Position numbers and translations under genes: made by a program | NCBI GenBank assembly: GCA_036501485.1 | Contig: DASYAG010000126.1 | Span: forward strand, 101,331 to 165,330 | DNA: 64,000 bases | Direction: 5' to 3' | Source: PALSA-607 sp036501485 | GTDB lineage: Bacteria; Actinomycetota; Actinomycetes; Acidothermales; Acidothermaceae | The notes under the pieces: model-generated | The model's input: the letters and a program-made list of their open reading frames with translations, nothing else | Databases searched by the model: none | Told to the model about the DNA's origin: nothing | Part shown: piece by piece, positions 8,972-16,887 of the stretch | Layout of the letters: each line of letters opens with the position of its first letter | Numbering within the stretch: position 1 is the stretch's first letter

Positions 8972-9499
8972 ATGCCCACGGCCGAGGGCGACTACGCCGA
9001 CTTTGTGAGAGGGCGCACCCCTGCGCTACTGCGAGCCGCATTCGTCTTGACCGGTGATCAGGGCCTCGCCGAGGACCTCGTTCAGTCGGCGCTCGCACGG
9101 ACCCACCTCGCCTGGAACCGGTTGAGCGAGCACGGAAATGCCGAGGCCTATACGCGCAAGGTGATGTACCACCTGCAGGTCGACTGGTGGCGGCGCAAGC
9201 GTGTTCGCGAGACGCTGCCCGGCGTCGTCCCCGAAAGACCTGCGGGCGATAACACGGACGCGGTGCTCCTTCGGATTTCGGTGGTGCGCGCACTCGACCA
9301 ACTCACGCCGCGACAACGAGCGGTGATCACGCTGCGATTCTTCGACGACCAGACCGAATCCGAAGCCGCCACTGTCCTCAGTTGCTCTGTTGGCACGGTG
9401 AAGAGCCAAACCGCGAAGGCACTGGCAAAGCTCAAGCGGTTGTGCCCTGAGCTGGCGCCCGGGCACGCGCACGCCGCCGACGAAGGGGTGACGCAGTGA
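8972..9499 (+). CDS. SigE-family RNA polymerase sigma-70 factor (ECF-like)
   Basis: An ECF-type sigma factor of about 175 residues. Region 2 is visible in YADFVRGRTPALLRAAFVLTGD...AEDLVQSAL, and region 4 in LDQLTPRQRAVITLRFFDDQTESEAATVLSCSVGTVKSQTAKALAKLK, a helix-turn-helix. This is the actinobacterial SigE family. ATG 8972 gives the usual N-terminus, but GTG 8936 has a closer AGGGA site and would add 12 residues. The stop overlaps the next gene by 4 bases, so that gene is the probable cognate anti-sigma or partner. Confidence 0.9.
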   Translation: MPTAEGDYADFVRGRTPALLRAAFVLTGDQGLAEDLVQSALARTHLAWNRLSEHGNAEAYTRKVMYHLQVDWWRRKRVRETLPGVVPERPAGDNTDAVLLRISVVRALDQLTPRQRAVITLRFFDDQTESEAATVLSCSVGTVKSQTAKALAKLKRLCPELAPGHAHAADEGVTQ

Positions 9500-10818
9500 G
9501 CGAGTTTGACGGTCGATTGCGGACGGCGATCCACGCCGTCGGCGATCGCGCTCAGGTCGCGGATGTGCTCGACCGCGCGCTCCACACATCACGTGTGTTA
9601 CGGCGACGGCGAGCCGCGGCGGCAATCACGGCCGCGGCCGTAGTCGTCGGAGGTATCGGCGCTGGCGGCTGGGCTATCGGCACTCGCTCCGATGGTGCCG
9701 GCTTCTCGCAAGTGGTGACGACGCCGAGTTCGCCAGTGCCCACGCCGTCCACACCACCGTCGTCAACACCAGCGCCGTCCTCTCCCTCGTCCTCTCTGCA
9801 GCCCACCGCCGCATCGTCATCTGTACAGTCCGCCCCCGTATCGCCATCGGCCATCGTTTCCGCAACGCCGACGACGCTGACTCTCGTGGCGTTGCCGGTC
9901 GTCGAATGTCCGACTGAATACGGCATCGCGAATCCGCCGTCCGACGCCGTGAAGTCGGTGACGGTGCCAAGCGACGTTGCACCAAGTCTGGCCAACTACA
10001 CCGACAAGTCGCACTACATGTCGGTGGTCGGCCCTCGTGGCTGGCATTGCAGTGCCATCGACGCCGCAGATGGCACTCAGGGCCTCTTTATTGCGCCGCT
10101 CGGAACGTCAGTAACTGAACCCATCGCTTATACGAAGGATCTCCGCGAAGGCATCGCTGCGAGCAGCGGCGGAAGTGCGCAGATGCCCTATTTTCTCACG
10201 TGCGCAGCCATGCCCGACCTCGGCGTGACCGGCGACCTTCCGTGCCCGAAGGTTCCGGCTGGCGAGCGGTTCACGCGGATCGATCACACCACCGTCGCCG
10301 TCATCGACCCGCCAGGCGTCGCAGGTATCGGGACGCCGTCGGGCGGCCGCTACACCGCACGGAGCCAGATCCGCTATTCCCCACCGCCGATACCGGCGAT
10401 GGGCGACGACGCCGCCGAGATCACCTGCACCTTGCCCGCGTCCGATATGAACTTGTGCCAAACGATCATCGACGGCTTCCGCCCATGGGTAGACCCGGTG
10501 GGTGACAAAGATGCGATCCAGCGATGCTTCAGCTACTACGCGACCCAAAATGCAGCTCGCACAGTTGTCGCAGGCTTCGATACGACAGTCGGAGCGGGCA
10601 ATCGCTATCTGGATGCCGTGGCGGGTGCCGCTAGTCAGCCACCCGACGCCGCGCATTCCAGTAAGACCCCGGCTGCGCTGTGCGTTTTCGACGGTACGTT
10701 CGACGCGCCGGGGTTTGTGGCAACGCGGGCTTACGTCCTAGTCGAAGGCAACGGGACGGCGCTCTACCCATCAGTTTGGAACGATCAGACGTCCACGCCC
10801 AATCGGCCAGCCCCCTAG
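9496..10818 (+). CDS. Single-pass membrane protein, probable sigma-factor partner
   Basis: A 440-residue protein with a short cytoplasmic N-terminus of about 30 residues, one hydrophobic helix (AAAAITAAAVVVGGIGAGGWAIG, about 36-58), a Ser/Pro/Thr linker (about 75-115), and a large extracytoplasmic region with several Cys that begins with VALPVVECPTEYG. The 4-base overlap with the sigma factor and this topology fit a membrane-bound anti-sigma or sensor role, but no zinc-binding anti-sigma HxxxCxxC motif is visible, so that role is inference only. Confidence 0.8.
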   Translation: MSEFDGRLRTAIHAVGDRAQVADVLDRALHTSRVLRRRRAAAAITAAAVVVGGIGAGGWAIGTRSDGAGFSQVVTTPSSPVPTPSTPPSSTPAPSSPSSSLQPTAASSSVQSAPVSPSAIVSATPTTLTLVALPVVECPTEYGIANPPSDAVKSVTVPSDVAPSLANYTDKSHYMSVVGPRGWHCSAIDAADGTQGLFIAPLGTSVTEPIAYTKDLREGIAASSGGSAQMPYFLTCAAMPDLGVTGDLPCPKVPAGERFTRIDHTTVAVIDPPGVAGIGTPSGGRYTARSQIRYSPPPIPAMGDDAAEITCTLPASDMNLCQTIIDGFRPWVDPVGDKDAIQRCFSYYATQNAARTVVAGFDTTVGAGNRYLDAVAGAASQPPDAAHSSKTPAALCVFDGTFDAPGFVATRAYVLVEGNGTALYPSVWNDQTSTPNRPAP

Positions 10819-10874
10819 CGTCCGGACGGACCGCGCCACTCGGCGTCCGGACGGACCGCGCCACTCGGCGTCCG
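10818..10874. repeat. 25-bp tandem repeat, two copies plus a partial third
   Basis: Two identical 25-base units (10818-10842 and 10843-10867) followed by the first 7 bases of a third. Each unit carries the palindrome GTCCGGAC. The array starts on the last base of the preceding stop codon and fills the gap before the aldo/keto reductase gene. Confidence 0.85.
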
Positions 10875-10898
10875 ATATGGGCGTGAAATGATTGAGAG

Positions 10899-11870
10899 AT
10901 GGATTACACACATCTTGGCCGCACCGGCCTCAGCGTCAGCCGCCTCTGCTTGGGCACCATGAACTTCGGTCCGGTAACCGATGTCACCGATAGCCACGAC
11001 ATCATGGACCGCGCCCACGAGCTCGGCATCAACTTCTTCGACAGCGCGAACGTCTATGGCTGGGGAGAGAACAAGGGCCTGACGGAAAACATCGTCGGCA
11101 ACTGGTTCGCCCGCGGTGGCGGCCGTCGTGAAAAGACCGTGCTCGCCACCAAGCTCTACGGCGACATGGGCGAGTGGCCCAACGACGGCAAGCTCTCGGC
11201 ACTGAACATCAGACGCGCGTGTGATGCGTCGTTGAAGCGTTTGCAAACCGACTACATCGACCTCTACCAGATGCACCACGTCGACCGCGATGCGCCGTGG
11301 GACGAGATCTGGGAAGGCTTCGAAACCCTTCGCACACAAGGGAAAATCATCTACGCAGGCTCGTCAAACTTCGCCGGCTGGCACATTGCGAAAGCCCAAG
11401 AGGCAGCGCGTCATCGTAACTATCTCGGCCTCGTCGCCGAGCAGTCGCTGTACAACCTCGCCGCCCGCACAGTCGAACTCGAGGTGCTGCCAGCATCGCT
11501 CGACTACGGTCTAGGCGTCATCCCGTGGAGCCCGCTGCAGGGTGGTCTACTCGGTGGCATCCTGCGCAAGGAAGATCGCAACCGCAGCAAGGGTGGCCGC
11601 GCCGACGACACGCTCGAGGCGAATCGCCCCGCCGTTGAAGCCTACGAGGCCTTCTGCGACGAGCTCGGCGAAGAGCCTGCGAACGTTGCGCTCGCGTGGC
11701 TGTTGCACCAGCCGGCAGTGACGGCGCCGATCATCGGACCGCGAACGATGGCCCAGCTCGACGGCTCCGTGCGGGCGATCGAGATCAAGCTCGACGACAA
11801 GGCGCTCGCCCGACTCGACGAGATCTGGCCTGGCCCTGGTGGCGAGGCGCCGGAGGCCTACGCCTGGTAA
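10899..11870 (+). CDS. Aldo/keto reductase
   Basis: A 323-residue NADPH-dependent oxidoreductase of the (beta/alpha)8 AKR fold. It has LGRTGLSVSRLCLGTMNFG at the N-terminus, the catalytic Asp and Tyr in NFFDSANVYGWGEN, Lys in VLATKLYG, His in DLYQMHHVD, and the cofactor segment GPRTMAQLDG. The C-terminus is PEAYAW. Substrate unknown. It lies 9 bases upstream of fahA, so the two are probably cotranscribed. Confidence 0.93.
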   Translation: MDYTHLGRTGLSVSRLCLGTMNFGPVTDVTDSHDIMDRAHELGINFFDSANVYGWGENKGLTENIVGNWFARGGGRREKTVLATKLYGDMGEWPNDGKLSALNIRRACDASLKRLQTDYIDLYQMHHVDRDAPWDEIWEGFETLRTQGKIIYAGSSNFAGWHIAKAQEAARHRNYLGLVAEQSLYNLAARTVELEVLPASLDYGLGVIPWSPLQGGLLGGILRKEDRNRSKGGRADDTLEANRPAVEAYEAFCDELGEEPANVALAWLLHQPAVTAPIIGPRTMAQLDGSVRAIEIKLDDKALARLDEIWPGPGGEAPEAYAW

Positions 11871-11879
11871 GCATGACCC

Positions 11880-13058
11880 ATGAGCGCCCGCGACTGGACG
11901 GCTACAGACGCTCTCCATCTGCCGTACGGTCGCGTGCGCGACGGGCACGGCCCCAATATCGCGGGTGCTCGGCTCGGCGCCGATGTCGTTGACCTAGCTA
12001 CTTTCTTGGACGGCGGGGTGCTCGCCGATCTTTTCACTGCGGGCCGGCTCGAAGCATTCTTTGAAGCCGGTCCGCAGGTGTGGGCCGACGTTCGCGGTGC
12101 ACTGCTCGATGCCGTGCGCAGCGGTGCCGATGAACGGCTCGATGCGTCACTGCGGCCTCTTGCCGGCGCGACCGAACTGCTGCCGTTCGATGTCGCCGAC
12201 TACGTCGACTTCTACGCCTCTCGCGACCATGCCTCGAACATCGGTCGGATCCTGCGGCCCGACGGCCCGCCATTGAGTGCGAACTGGGAGCACATGCCGA
12301 TCGGGTATCACGGTCGGGCCGGCACGGTCGTCGTCAGCGGAACACCGATCACACGACCCACCGGGCAGACAAAGAATGCCGACGGATCGATCGCGTTCGG
12401 CCCCTCCGCCCGGCTGGATTTCGAGGCAGAGGTGGGATTCGTCGTCGGCGTCGGCTCGACACTCGGCACCGGCGTGGCAGTCGACGACTTCCGCTCCCAC
12501 GTCTTTGGCCTGTGTTTGCTCAACGACTGGTCGGCGCGCGATCTTCAGGCTTGGGAGTATGTGCCTCTCGGGCCGTTTCTCGCCAAGTCGTTTGCGACAA
12601 GCATCGCTGCATGGATCACCCCGCTCGACGCACTCGACGCCGCGTGGGTGCATCCGTCCGCACGCAACCAACCGCTTCAGTCATATCTGGCCGACGACGG
12701 GCGTCCCGATGCGCTCGATCTGCAACTCACCGTCGAGCTCAACGGAACGGTCGTGTCGGCACCGCCGTTCGCGTCGATGTACTGGACGCCGGCTCAGATG
12801 CTCGCGCACATGACTGTGAATGGTGCGAGCCTGCGTACCGGCGACCTGTACGGCTCAGGAACGGTCAGCGGTGCGCAACCGGATCAGTGCGGAAGCCTGA
12901 TGGAGCTCAGCTCGAACGGGCAGCTGCCAGTCATGACCGGCAGCGGACCGCGCGGGTTCCTCGAGGACGGCGACGTCGTCGTGCTGCGCGCAACGGCTCC
13001 GTCACCGGCGGGACGCATGACGCTGGCCGAGGTCACCGGCCAGATCGTCAGCCGCTAA
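11880..13058 (+). CDS. fahA: Fumarylacetoacetase
   Basis: A 392-residue enzyme hydrolysing fumarylacetoacetate to fumarate and acetoacetate, the last step of homogentisate degradation. Hallmarks are DYVDFYASRDHASNIG, the metal/substrate segment HMPIGYHGRAGTVVVSGT, the ARLDFEAEVGFVVG segment, and LCLLNDWSARDLQAWEYVPLG. The C-terminal domain carries GTVSGAQPDQCGSLMELS. It is tail-to-tail with hmgA. No maleylacetoacetate isomerase gene lies beside it. Confidence 0.95.
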   Translation: MSARDWTATDALHLPYGRVRDGHGPNIAGARLGADVVDLATFLDGGVLADLFTAGRLEAFFEAGPQVWADVRGALLDAVRSGADERLDASLRPLAGATELLPFDVADYVDFYASRDHASNIGRILRPDGPPLSANWEHMPIGYHGRAGTVVVSGTPITRPTGQTKNADGSIAFGPSARLDFEAEVGFVVGVGSTLGTGVAVDDFRSHVFGLCLLNDWSARDLQAWEYVPLGPFLAKSFATSIAAWITPLDALDAAWVHPSARNQPLQSYLADDGRPDALDLQLTVELNGTVVSAPPFASMYWTPAQMLAHMTVNGASLRTGDLYGSGTVSGAQPDQCGSLMELSSNGQLPVMTGSGPRGFLEDGDVVVLRATAPSPAGRMTLAEVTGQIVSR

Positions 13059-13070
13059 GCACGGACACTT

Positions 13071-13089
13071 ACCGCCCGGTGAGGGCGGT
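13071..13089. terminator. Hairpin between convergent fahA and hmgA
   Basis: ACCGCCC / GGGCGGT stem of 7 bp with a 5-base loop in a 36-base gap between converging genes. No T-run follows on either strand, so it is a bidirectional terminator candidate based on position. Confidence 0.5.
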
Positions 13090-13094
13090 GGACG

Positions 13095-14285
13095 TCACTT
13101 CCTTGACCATGACCATGCGTACTTGCCGTCGTCGGATGCTCGACCGGCTTCACCGAGCTCGAGTGGCCGGAACGTGTCGACCATCACAGCGAGCTCGTCG
13201 AGGAACTCCGTGCCGAGCGACCCTTCGACGGCACCCGGCTGGGGGCCATGCGAGTGACCGCCAGGGTGCAACGAGATCGAACCGCGCCCGATGCCGGATC
13301 CCTTACGCGCGGAGTAGTCGCCGTCGACGTAGAACATGACTTCATCGGAGTCGACGTTGTCGTGGTAGTACGGGATCGGCACCGCGAGTGGGTGATAGTC
13401 CGCCTTGCGCGGCACGAAGTTGCAGATCACAAAGTTGTTGCCCTGGAACACCTGATGCACCGGCGGTGGTTGGTGCACGCGGCCGGTGATCGGCTCGAAA
13501 TCCGCGACGTTGAACACGTACGGATACAGGCAACCGTCCCAGCCAACGACATCGAACGGATGATCGTCGGTCACGTAGATCGTGCCGCTCAATCCACCCG
13601 GACCTGACCCTCGGTGCTTGATGTAGATCTCTGCGCCGCCATCGGCAAGTATCGGCTCTGAAGGCGCTCGCAGGTCTCGCTCGCAGTACGGAGCGTGCTC
13701 GAGCAGTTGACCGAACTTCGACAGGTACCGCAACGGCGGCGTGATGTGCGAGTTCGCCTCGATCACATATGTCCGAAGGGGTTCGTCGCCAACAGGCAGC
13801 CAGCGGTGCGTCGTTGCCCGCGGCATGATGACGTAGTCACCACGCCCGACGATGAGGGCCCCGAACACTGTCTCGACTGTGGCCGCGCCGCCCTCGACAA
13901 AGATGCACTCGTCACCCACCGCGTTGCGATACAACGGCGACGGTTTTGACGAGACCGCATACGAGATACGCACGTCAGCATTGCCGAGCACCAATCGACG
14001 TCCGGTCACTGCATCTGTGGTGAGATGGTCGGCACCGACGAACAGGCCGTGAAGGAGCAGGTGCCGCGGCAGAAGCGGGCTGTTCGGCACCGTCGACAGA
14101 TCGGGCACGTCCCACTCGCGCGCGTCGGCGATCGCCGATGGAATGCCACGGTGGTAGAGCAGCGACGAGTCGGAGCTGAAGCCCTCTTCGCCGACGAGTT
14201 CCTCGGAGTAGAGGCGACCGTCGGGCTGCCGGAACTGCGTGTGCCGCTTGTGCGGAACCTCGCCCACCTGCCGGTAGAACGCCAT
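13095..14285 (-). CDS. hmgA: Homogentisate 1,2-dioxygenase
   Basis: A 396-residue non-haem iron dioxygenase that cleaves the ring of homogentisate to maleylacetoacetate. Family-typical segments are the YRQVGEVPHKRHTQFR N-terminus, YVIMPRATTHRW (cupin His), the HQPPPVHQVFQGNNFVICNFVPRKADYHP iron-ligand region in short runs, and HPGGHSHGPQPGA near the C-terminus. ATG 14285 overlaps the hpd stop by one base (TGATG), so hpd-hmgA form one minus-strand operon read away from the Lrp/AsnC gene. Confidence 0.95.
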   Translation of the reverse strand: MAFYRQVGEVPHKRHTQFRQPDGRLYSEELVGEEGFSSDSSLLYHRGIPSAIADAREWDVPDLSTVPNSPLLPRHLLLHGLFVGADHLTTDAVTGRRLVLGNADVRISYAVSSKPSPLYRNAVGDECIFVEGGAATVETVFGALIVGRGDYVIMPRATTHRWLPVGDEPLRTYVIEANSHITPPLRYLSKFGQLLEHAPYCERDLRAPSEPILADGGAEIYIKHRGSGPGGLSGTIYVTDDHPFDVVGWDGCLYPYVFNVADFEPITGRVHQPPPVHQVFQGNNFVICNFVPRKADYHPLAVPIPYYHDNVDSDEVMFYVDGDYSARKGSGIGRGSISLHPGGHSHGPQPGAVEGSLGTEFLDELAVMVDTFRPLELGEAGRASDDGKYAWSWSRK

Positions 14286-15490
14286 CAGAAGTTCCCTCGC
14301 TTCTCCTGCTCGCGCTCGATCGCCTCGAACAACGCCTTGAAGTTGCCCTTGCCGAATCCCAGCGAACCATGCCGCTCGATGAGTTCAAAGAACACGGTCG
14401 GCCGGTCACCGATCGGCTTGGTGAAGATTTGCAACAGGTAACCGTCTTCGTCGCGGTCGACCAAGATGCCGCGCCTCTGCAACTCCTCAATCGGCGCCCG
14501 AACCTCACCGATGCGGGCGCGCAGGGCGGCATCCTCGTAGTACGAGTCCGGCGTGTTCAGAAAGGTCACGCCCTCGGTCTTCAACGCGTCGACGGCGCCG
14601 ATGATGTCGCCGGTAGCCAACGCGACGTGCTGCGCGCCGGGCCCACGATAGAACTCGAGGTACTCATCAATCTGCGACTTCCTCTTGCCGAGCGCTGGTT
14701 CGTTGAGCGGGAACTTCACGCGATGGTTGCCATTAGCAACCACCTTGCTCATCAGAGCCGAATAGTCGGTAGCGATGTCTGCGCCGATGAACTCCGCCAT
14801 GTTGGTGAAACCCATGACGCGGTTGTAGAAGTCGACCCACTCGTCCATGGCACCTAGTTCGACGTTTCCGACGACGTGATCGATCGCCTGGAAGATGCGC
14901 TTCGGTCGGCCAGGCCGCGGTACAAATGCCGGCGTGCGGGCCACGTAGCCTGGCAAGTAGGGCCCGTCGTAGCGGGAGCGGTCGATGAGCGTGTGGCGGG
15001 TGTCGCCGTACGTCGCGATCGCTGCAAGCCGCACCGTGCCGTGCTCGTCGCTGATGTCGTGGGGTTGTTCGAGAACCGTCGCGCCCTGAGCAGTCGCATG
15101 GGCGATGCACTTGTCGACGTCCGGCACGGCCAGCGCGATGTCGACGATGCCGTCGCCGTGCTTGCGGTGGTGATCGGCTAACTCGCTCGCCGGGTCGTAA
15201 GCACCCTTGATGACGAAACGGGCGCTGCCCGACCTCAGCACGAACGCGTGATGGTCGCGGTTACCGTTCTCCGGGCCCGAGTAGGCGACGACTTCCATGC
15301 CGTACGCCGACTCGAAGTAGTGCGCCGTCTGCACCGCGTTGCCGACGATCCAGACGAGGGCGTCCCACCCTGAGACGGGGAAGGGGTCGCGCGACGCGTC
15401 GTACTCGACGAGACCGACCAGCTGCTTGAGCTGATCAAGGTCGAGGTGGGCCAGCCGCTCTTCGTCGTTCAGCGTCTGTTCGAGGCTCAT
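14285..15490 (-). CDS. hpd: 4-hydroxyphenylpyruvate dioxygenase
   Basis: A 401-residue Fe(II) enzyme making homogentisate from 4-hydroxyphenylpyruvate in tyrosine catabolism. Two vicinal-oxygen-chelate domains are visible. Iron ligands lie in AIDHVVGNV, GAQHVALATGDI and VFFELIERHG, and the C-terminal SLGFGKGNFKALFEAIEREQEKRGNF-type end is diagnostic. It is the first gene of the hpd-hmgA operon. The 167-base divergent region upstream holds the palindromic operator shared with the Lrp/AsnC-type regulator. Confidence 0.96.
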   Translation of the reverse strand: MSLEQTLNDEERLAHLDLDQLKQLVGLVEYDASRDPFPVSGWDALVWIVGNAVQTAHYFESAYGMEVVAYSGPENGNRDHHAFVLRSGSARFVIKGAYDPASELADHHRKHGDGIVDIALAVPDVDKCIAHATAQGATVLEQPHDISDEHGTVRLAAIATYGDTRHTLIDRSRYDGPYLPGYVARTPAFVPRPGRPKRIFQAIDHVVGNVELGAMDEWVDFYNRVMGFTNMAEFIGADIATDYSALMSKVVANGNHRVKFPLNEPALGKRKSQIDEYLEFYRGPGAQHVALATGDIIGAVDALKTEGVTFLNTPDSYYEDAALRARIGEVRAPIEELQRRGILVDRDEDGYLLQIFTKPIGDRPTVFFELIERHGSLGFGKGNFKALFEAIEREQEKRGNF

Positions 15491-15599
15491 GCCGGCCGCC
15501 CTTCACTCGTTGCTGGCACTAGACACCTAGCGACGCGCACCCGCAAGCAGCACAGCAGAGACTAGGCATCGTGCATACTCGTGCCATGCAGTACGGCGA

Positions 15600-15624
15600 T
15601 TAGCTAGGCGATCTGCCTAGCTAA
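15600..15624. promoter_or_regulatory. Palindromic operator between hpd and the Lrp/AsnC regulator
   Basis: Ten-base perfect inverted repeat TTAGCTAGGC / GCCTAGCTAA with a 5-base centre, 33 bases before the regulator start and 110 bases before hpd. Further CTAG half-sites occur at about 15525 (CCTAGC) and 15562 (CTAGGC), giving a spaced array as expected for a wrapping Lrp-family octamer. Lrp binding is inferred from position. Confidence 0.75.
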
Positions 15625-15657
15625 ATCGACGGGCGCAACACCCGTGAAGGAGAAGAG

Positions 15658-16167
15658 ATGGCCGATAAGGCGGCAGTCGACGAGCTCGACGTCGCACTGC
15701 TGCGCGCCCTCACGGACCACCCTCGCGCCGGCGCTCTCGAGTTGGCGCGGCTGACCGGCGTCGCTCGTGCCACGGTGACCGCGCGCGTTGAGACGCTGGA
15801 ACGAAACGGCGTCGTCACCGGCTACGGACCTGACATTGACCTGGTCGCCGCCGGTCTAGGCGTCCAGGCATTCGTCACCCTCGAGATCGCGCAAGGGGCG
15901 CTCGAAGACGTCGAACGCGATCTCCGCGAGATCCCTGGCGTGCTCGAGGCGTACGCGACGACCGGCGCCGGCGACGTCCTGTGCAGAGTCGCTGCCAGCT
16001 CGCACGAAGCACTACAACAGATACTCGTCACACTGAACAGATCGTCGACGGTGGCCCGCTCAACCAGCGTCGTCATCCTCTCCCGACTCGTGCCGTTCCG
16101 GACGTTGCCTCTCCTCGCCTCTGTCGCCGAGCCGGGCGCGGGTCGGTCGCACATGCCGCGCGCGTAA
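15658..16167 (+). CDS. Lrp/AsnC family transcriptional regulator
   Basis: A 169-residue regulator with an N-terminal winged helix (LDVALLRALTDHPRAGALELARLTGVARATVTARVETLERNGVVTGYG read in parts, about 10-55) and a C-terminal RAM ligand-binding domain (AFVTLEIAQGALEDVERDLREIPGV onward). The ATG follows AAGGAGAAGAG. It is divergent from hpd with a palindrome between, so it probably controls the tyrosine degradation genes, with an aromatic amino acid or homogentisate-pathway compound as ligand; the ligand is inference. Confidence 0.92.
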   Translation: MADKAAVDELDVALLRALTDHPRAGALELARLTGVARATVTARVETLERNGVVTGYGPDIDLVAAGLGVQAFVTLEIAQGALEDVERDLREIPGVLEAYATTGAGDVLCRVAASSHEALQQILVTLNRSSTVARSTSVVILSRLVPFRTLPLLASVAEPGAGRSHMPRA

Positions 16168-16171
16168 CTGC

Positions 16172-16852
16172 TTACGACTCGCGGGCGCAGCGCACGAATT
16201 CACCGAGCAACGGATGCAGCGGTCGGCCGGCAAGAGCGCCGATCTGGGGTTGGAAAAGTGACAGCATGAAGAAGCGGTTCCTGGGCAGCTCGAGCACTTC
16301 GACCCCGGCATCGTCGGCTGTCGCCCCCACGACCATGCCACCTTCGACGAGGCTCCCCGCCAGCTGCGGCTCGACGGAATACCTGCAGTAGTGCATGCCC
16401 ACGAAACTTCGATCGTTCATCAGCGCGGCGAAGCGTGTTCCAGGAACCGGGTGAACCTCCCGCTCCTGGCCGAACAGATCACACGCCAGAGCACGGACGA
16501 CGTTGCTCTCGCCGGGGCCGTCCGACTCGGCGTGCGTAGCGTCAGTGACGCCGAGCACGTTTCGAAAGAACTCGACGACTGCGTACTGCAAGCCCCCGCA
16601 AGTACCAAGGAACGGCACGTCGTTCGCCCGCGCCCAGCTCACCGCGGCGTAAGCGGCACTGTCGTCGGCATACGGCGACCCGGGAACGAGCCAAACGCCC
16701 TGGAAGAGTTCGAGGTCGCGAATCTGGTCGCCGTCAGTCGGCACCCACACGCTCTCGACGCCGTCGCCAAGCTGCAGCCTGACCGCGTTCAGTTCACGAT
16801 GACTTGGATACGAAGGATTGTCGTCGCCGACCAAGGCAATCCGCGTAGTCAT
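16172..16852 (-). CDS. CTP synthase C-terminal-like (class I GATase fold) protein lacking the catalytic His-Glu
   Basis: A 226-residue stand-alone glutamine-amidotransferase domain most similar in pattern to the C-terminal half of PyrG: WLVPGSPYADD, the nucleophile elbow FLGTCGGLQYAV (Cys84) and the CTP-synthase-like FFRNVLGVTDA. The position of the catalytic HPE reads FQPQ (about 199-202), so both His and Glu of the triad are Gln. It matches what is usually named CTP synthase C-terminal region-related (seleno)protein. Glutaminase activity is therefore doubtful and function unknown. It is convergent with the Lrp gene and divergent from the MFS-cNBD gene. Confidence 0.82.
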   Translation of the reverse strand: MTTRIALVGDDNPSYPSHRELNAVRLQLGDGVESVWVPTDGDQIRDLELFQGVWLVPGSPYADDSAAYAAVSWARANDVPFLGTCGGLQYAVVEFFRNVLGVTDATHAESDGPGESNVVRALACDLFGQEREVHPVPGTRFAALMNDRSFVGMHYCRYSVEPQLAGSLVEGGMVVGATADDAGVEVLELPRNRFFMLSLFQPQIGALAGRPLHPLLGEFVRCARES

Positions 16853-16887
16853 AGCTCATCGTACGAACAAGCCCTAACCTGATCCGG

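Noticed and set aside
10818..10874. Short CRISPR or attachment site
   Set aside because: The units are contiguous without spacers and no cas or integrase gene is near.
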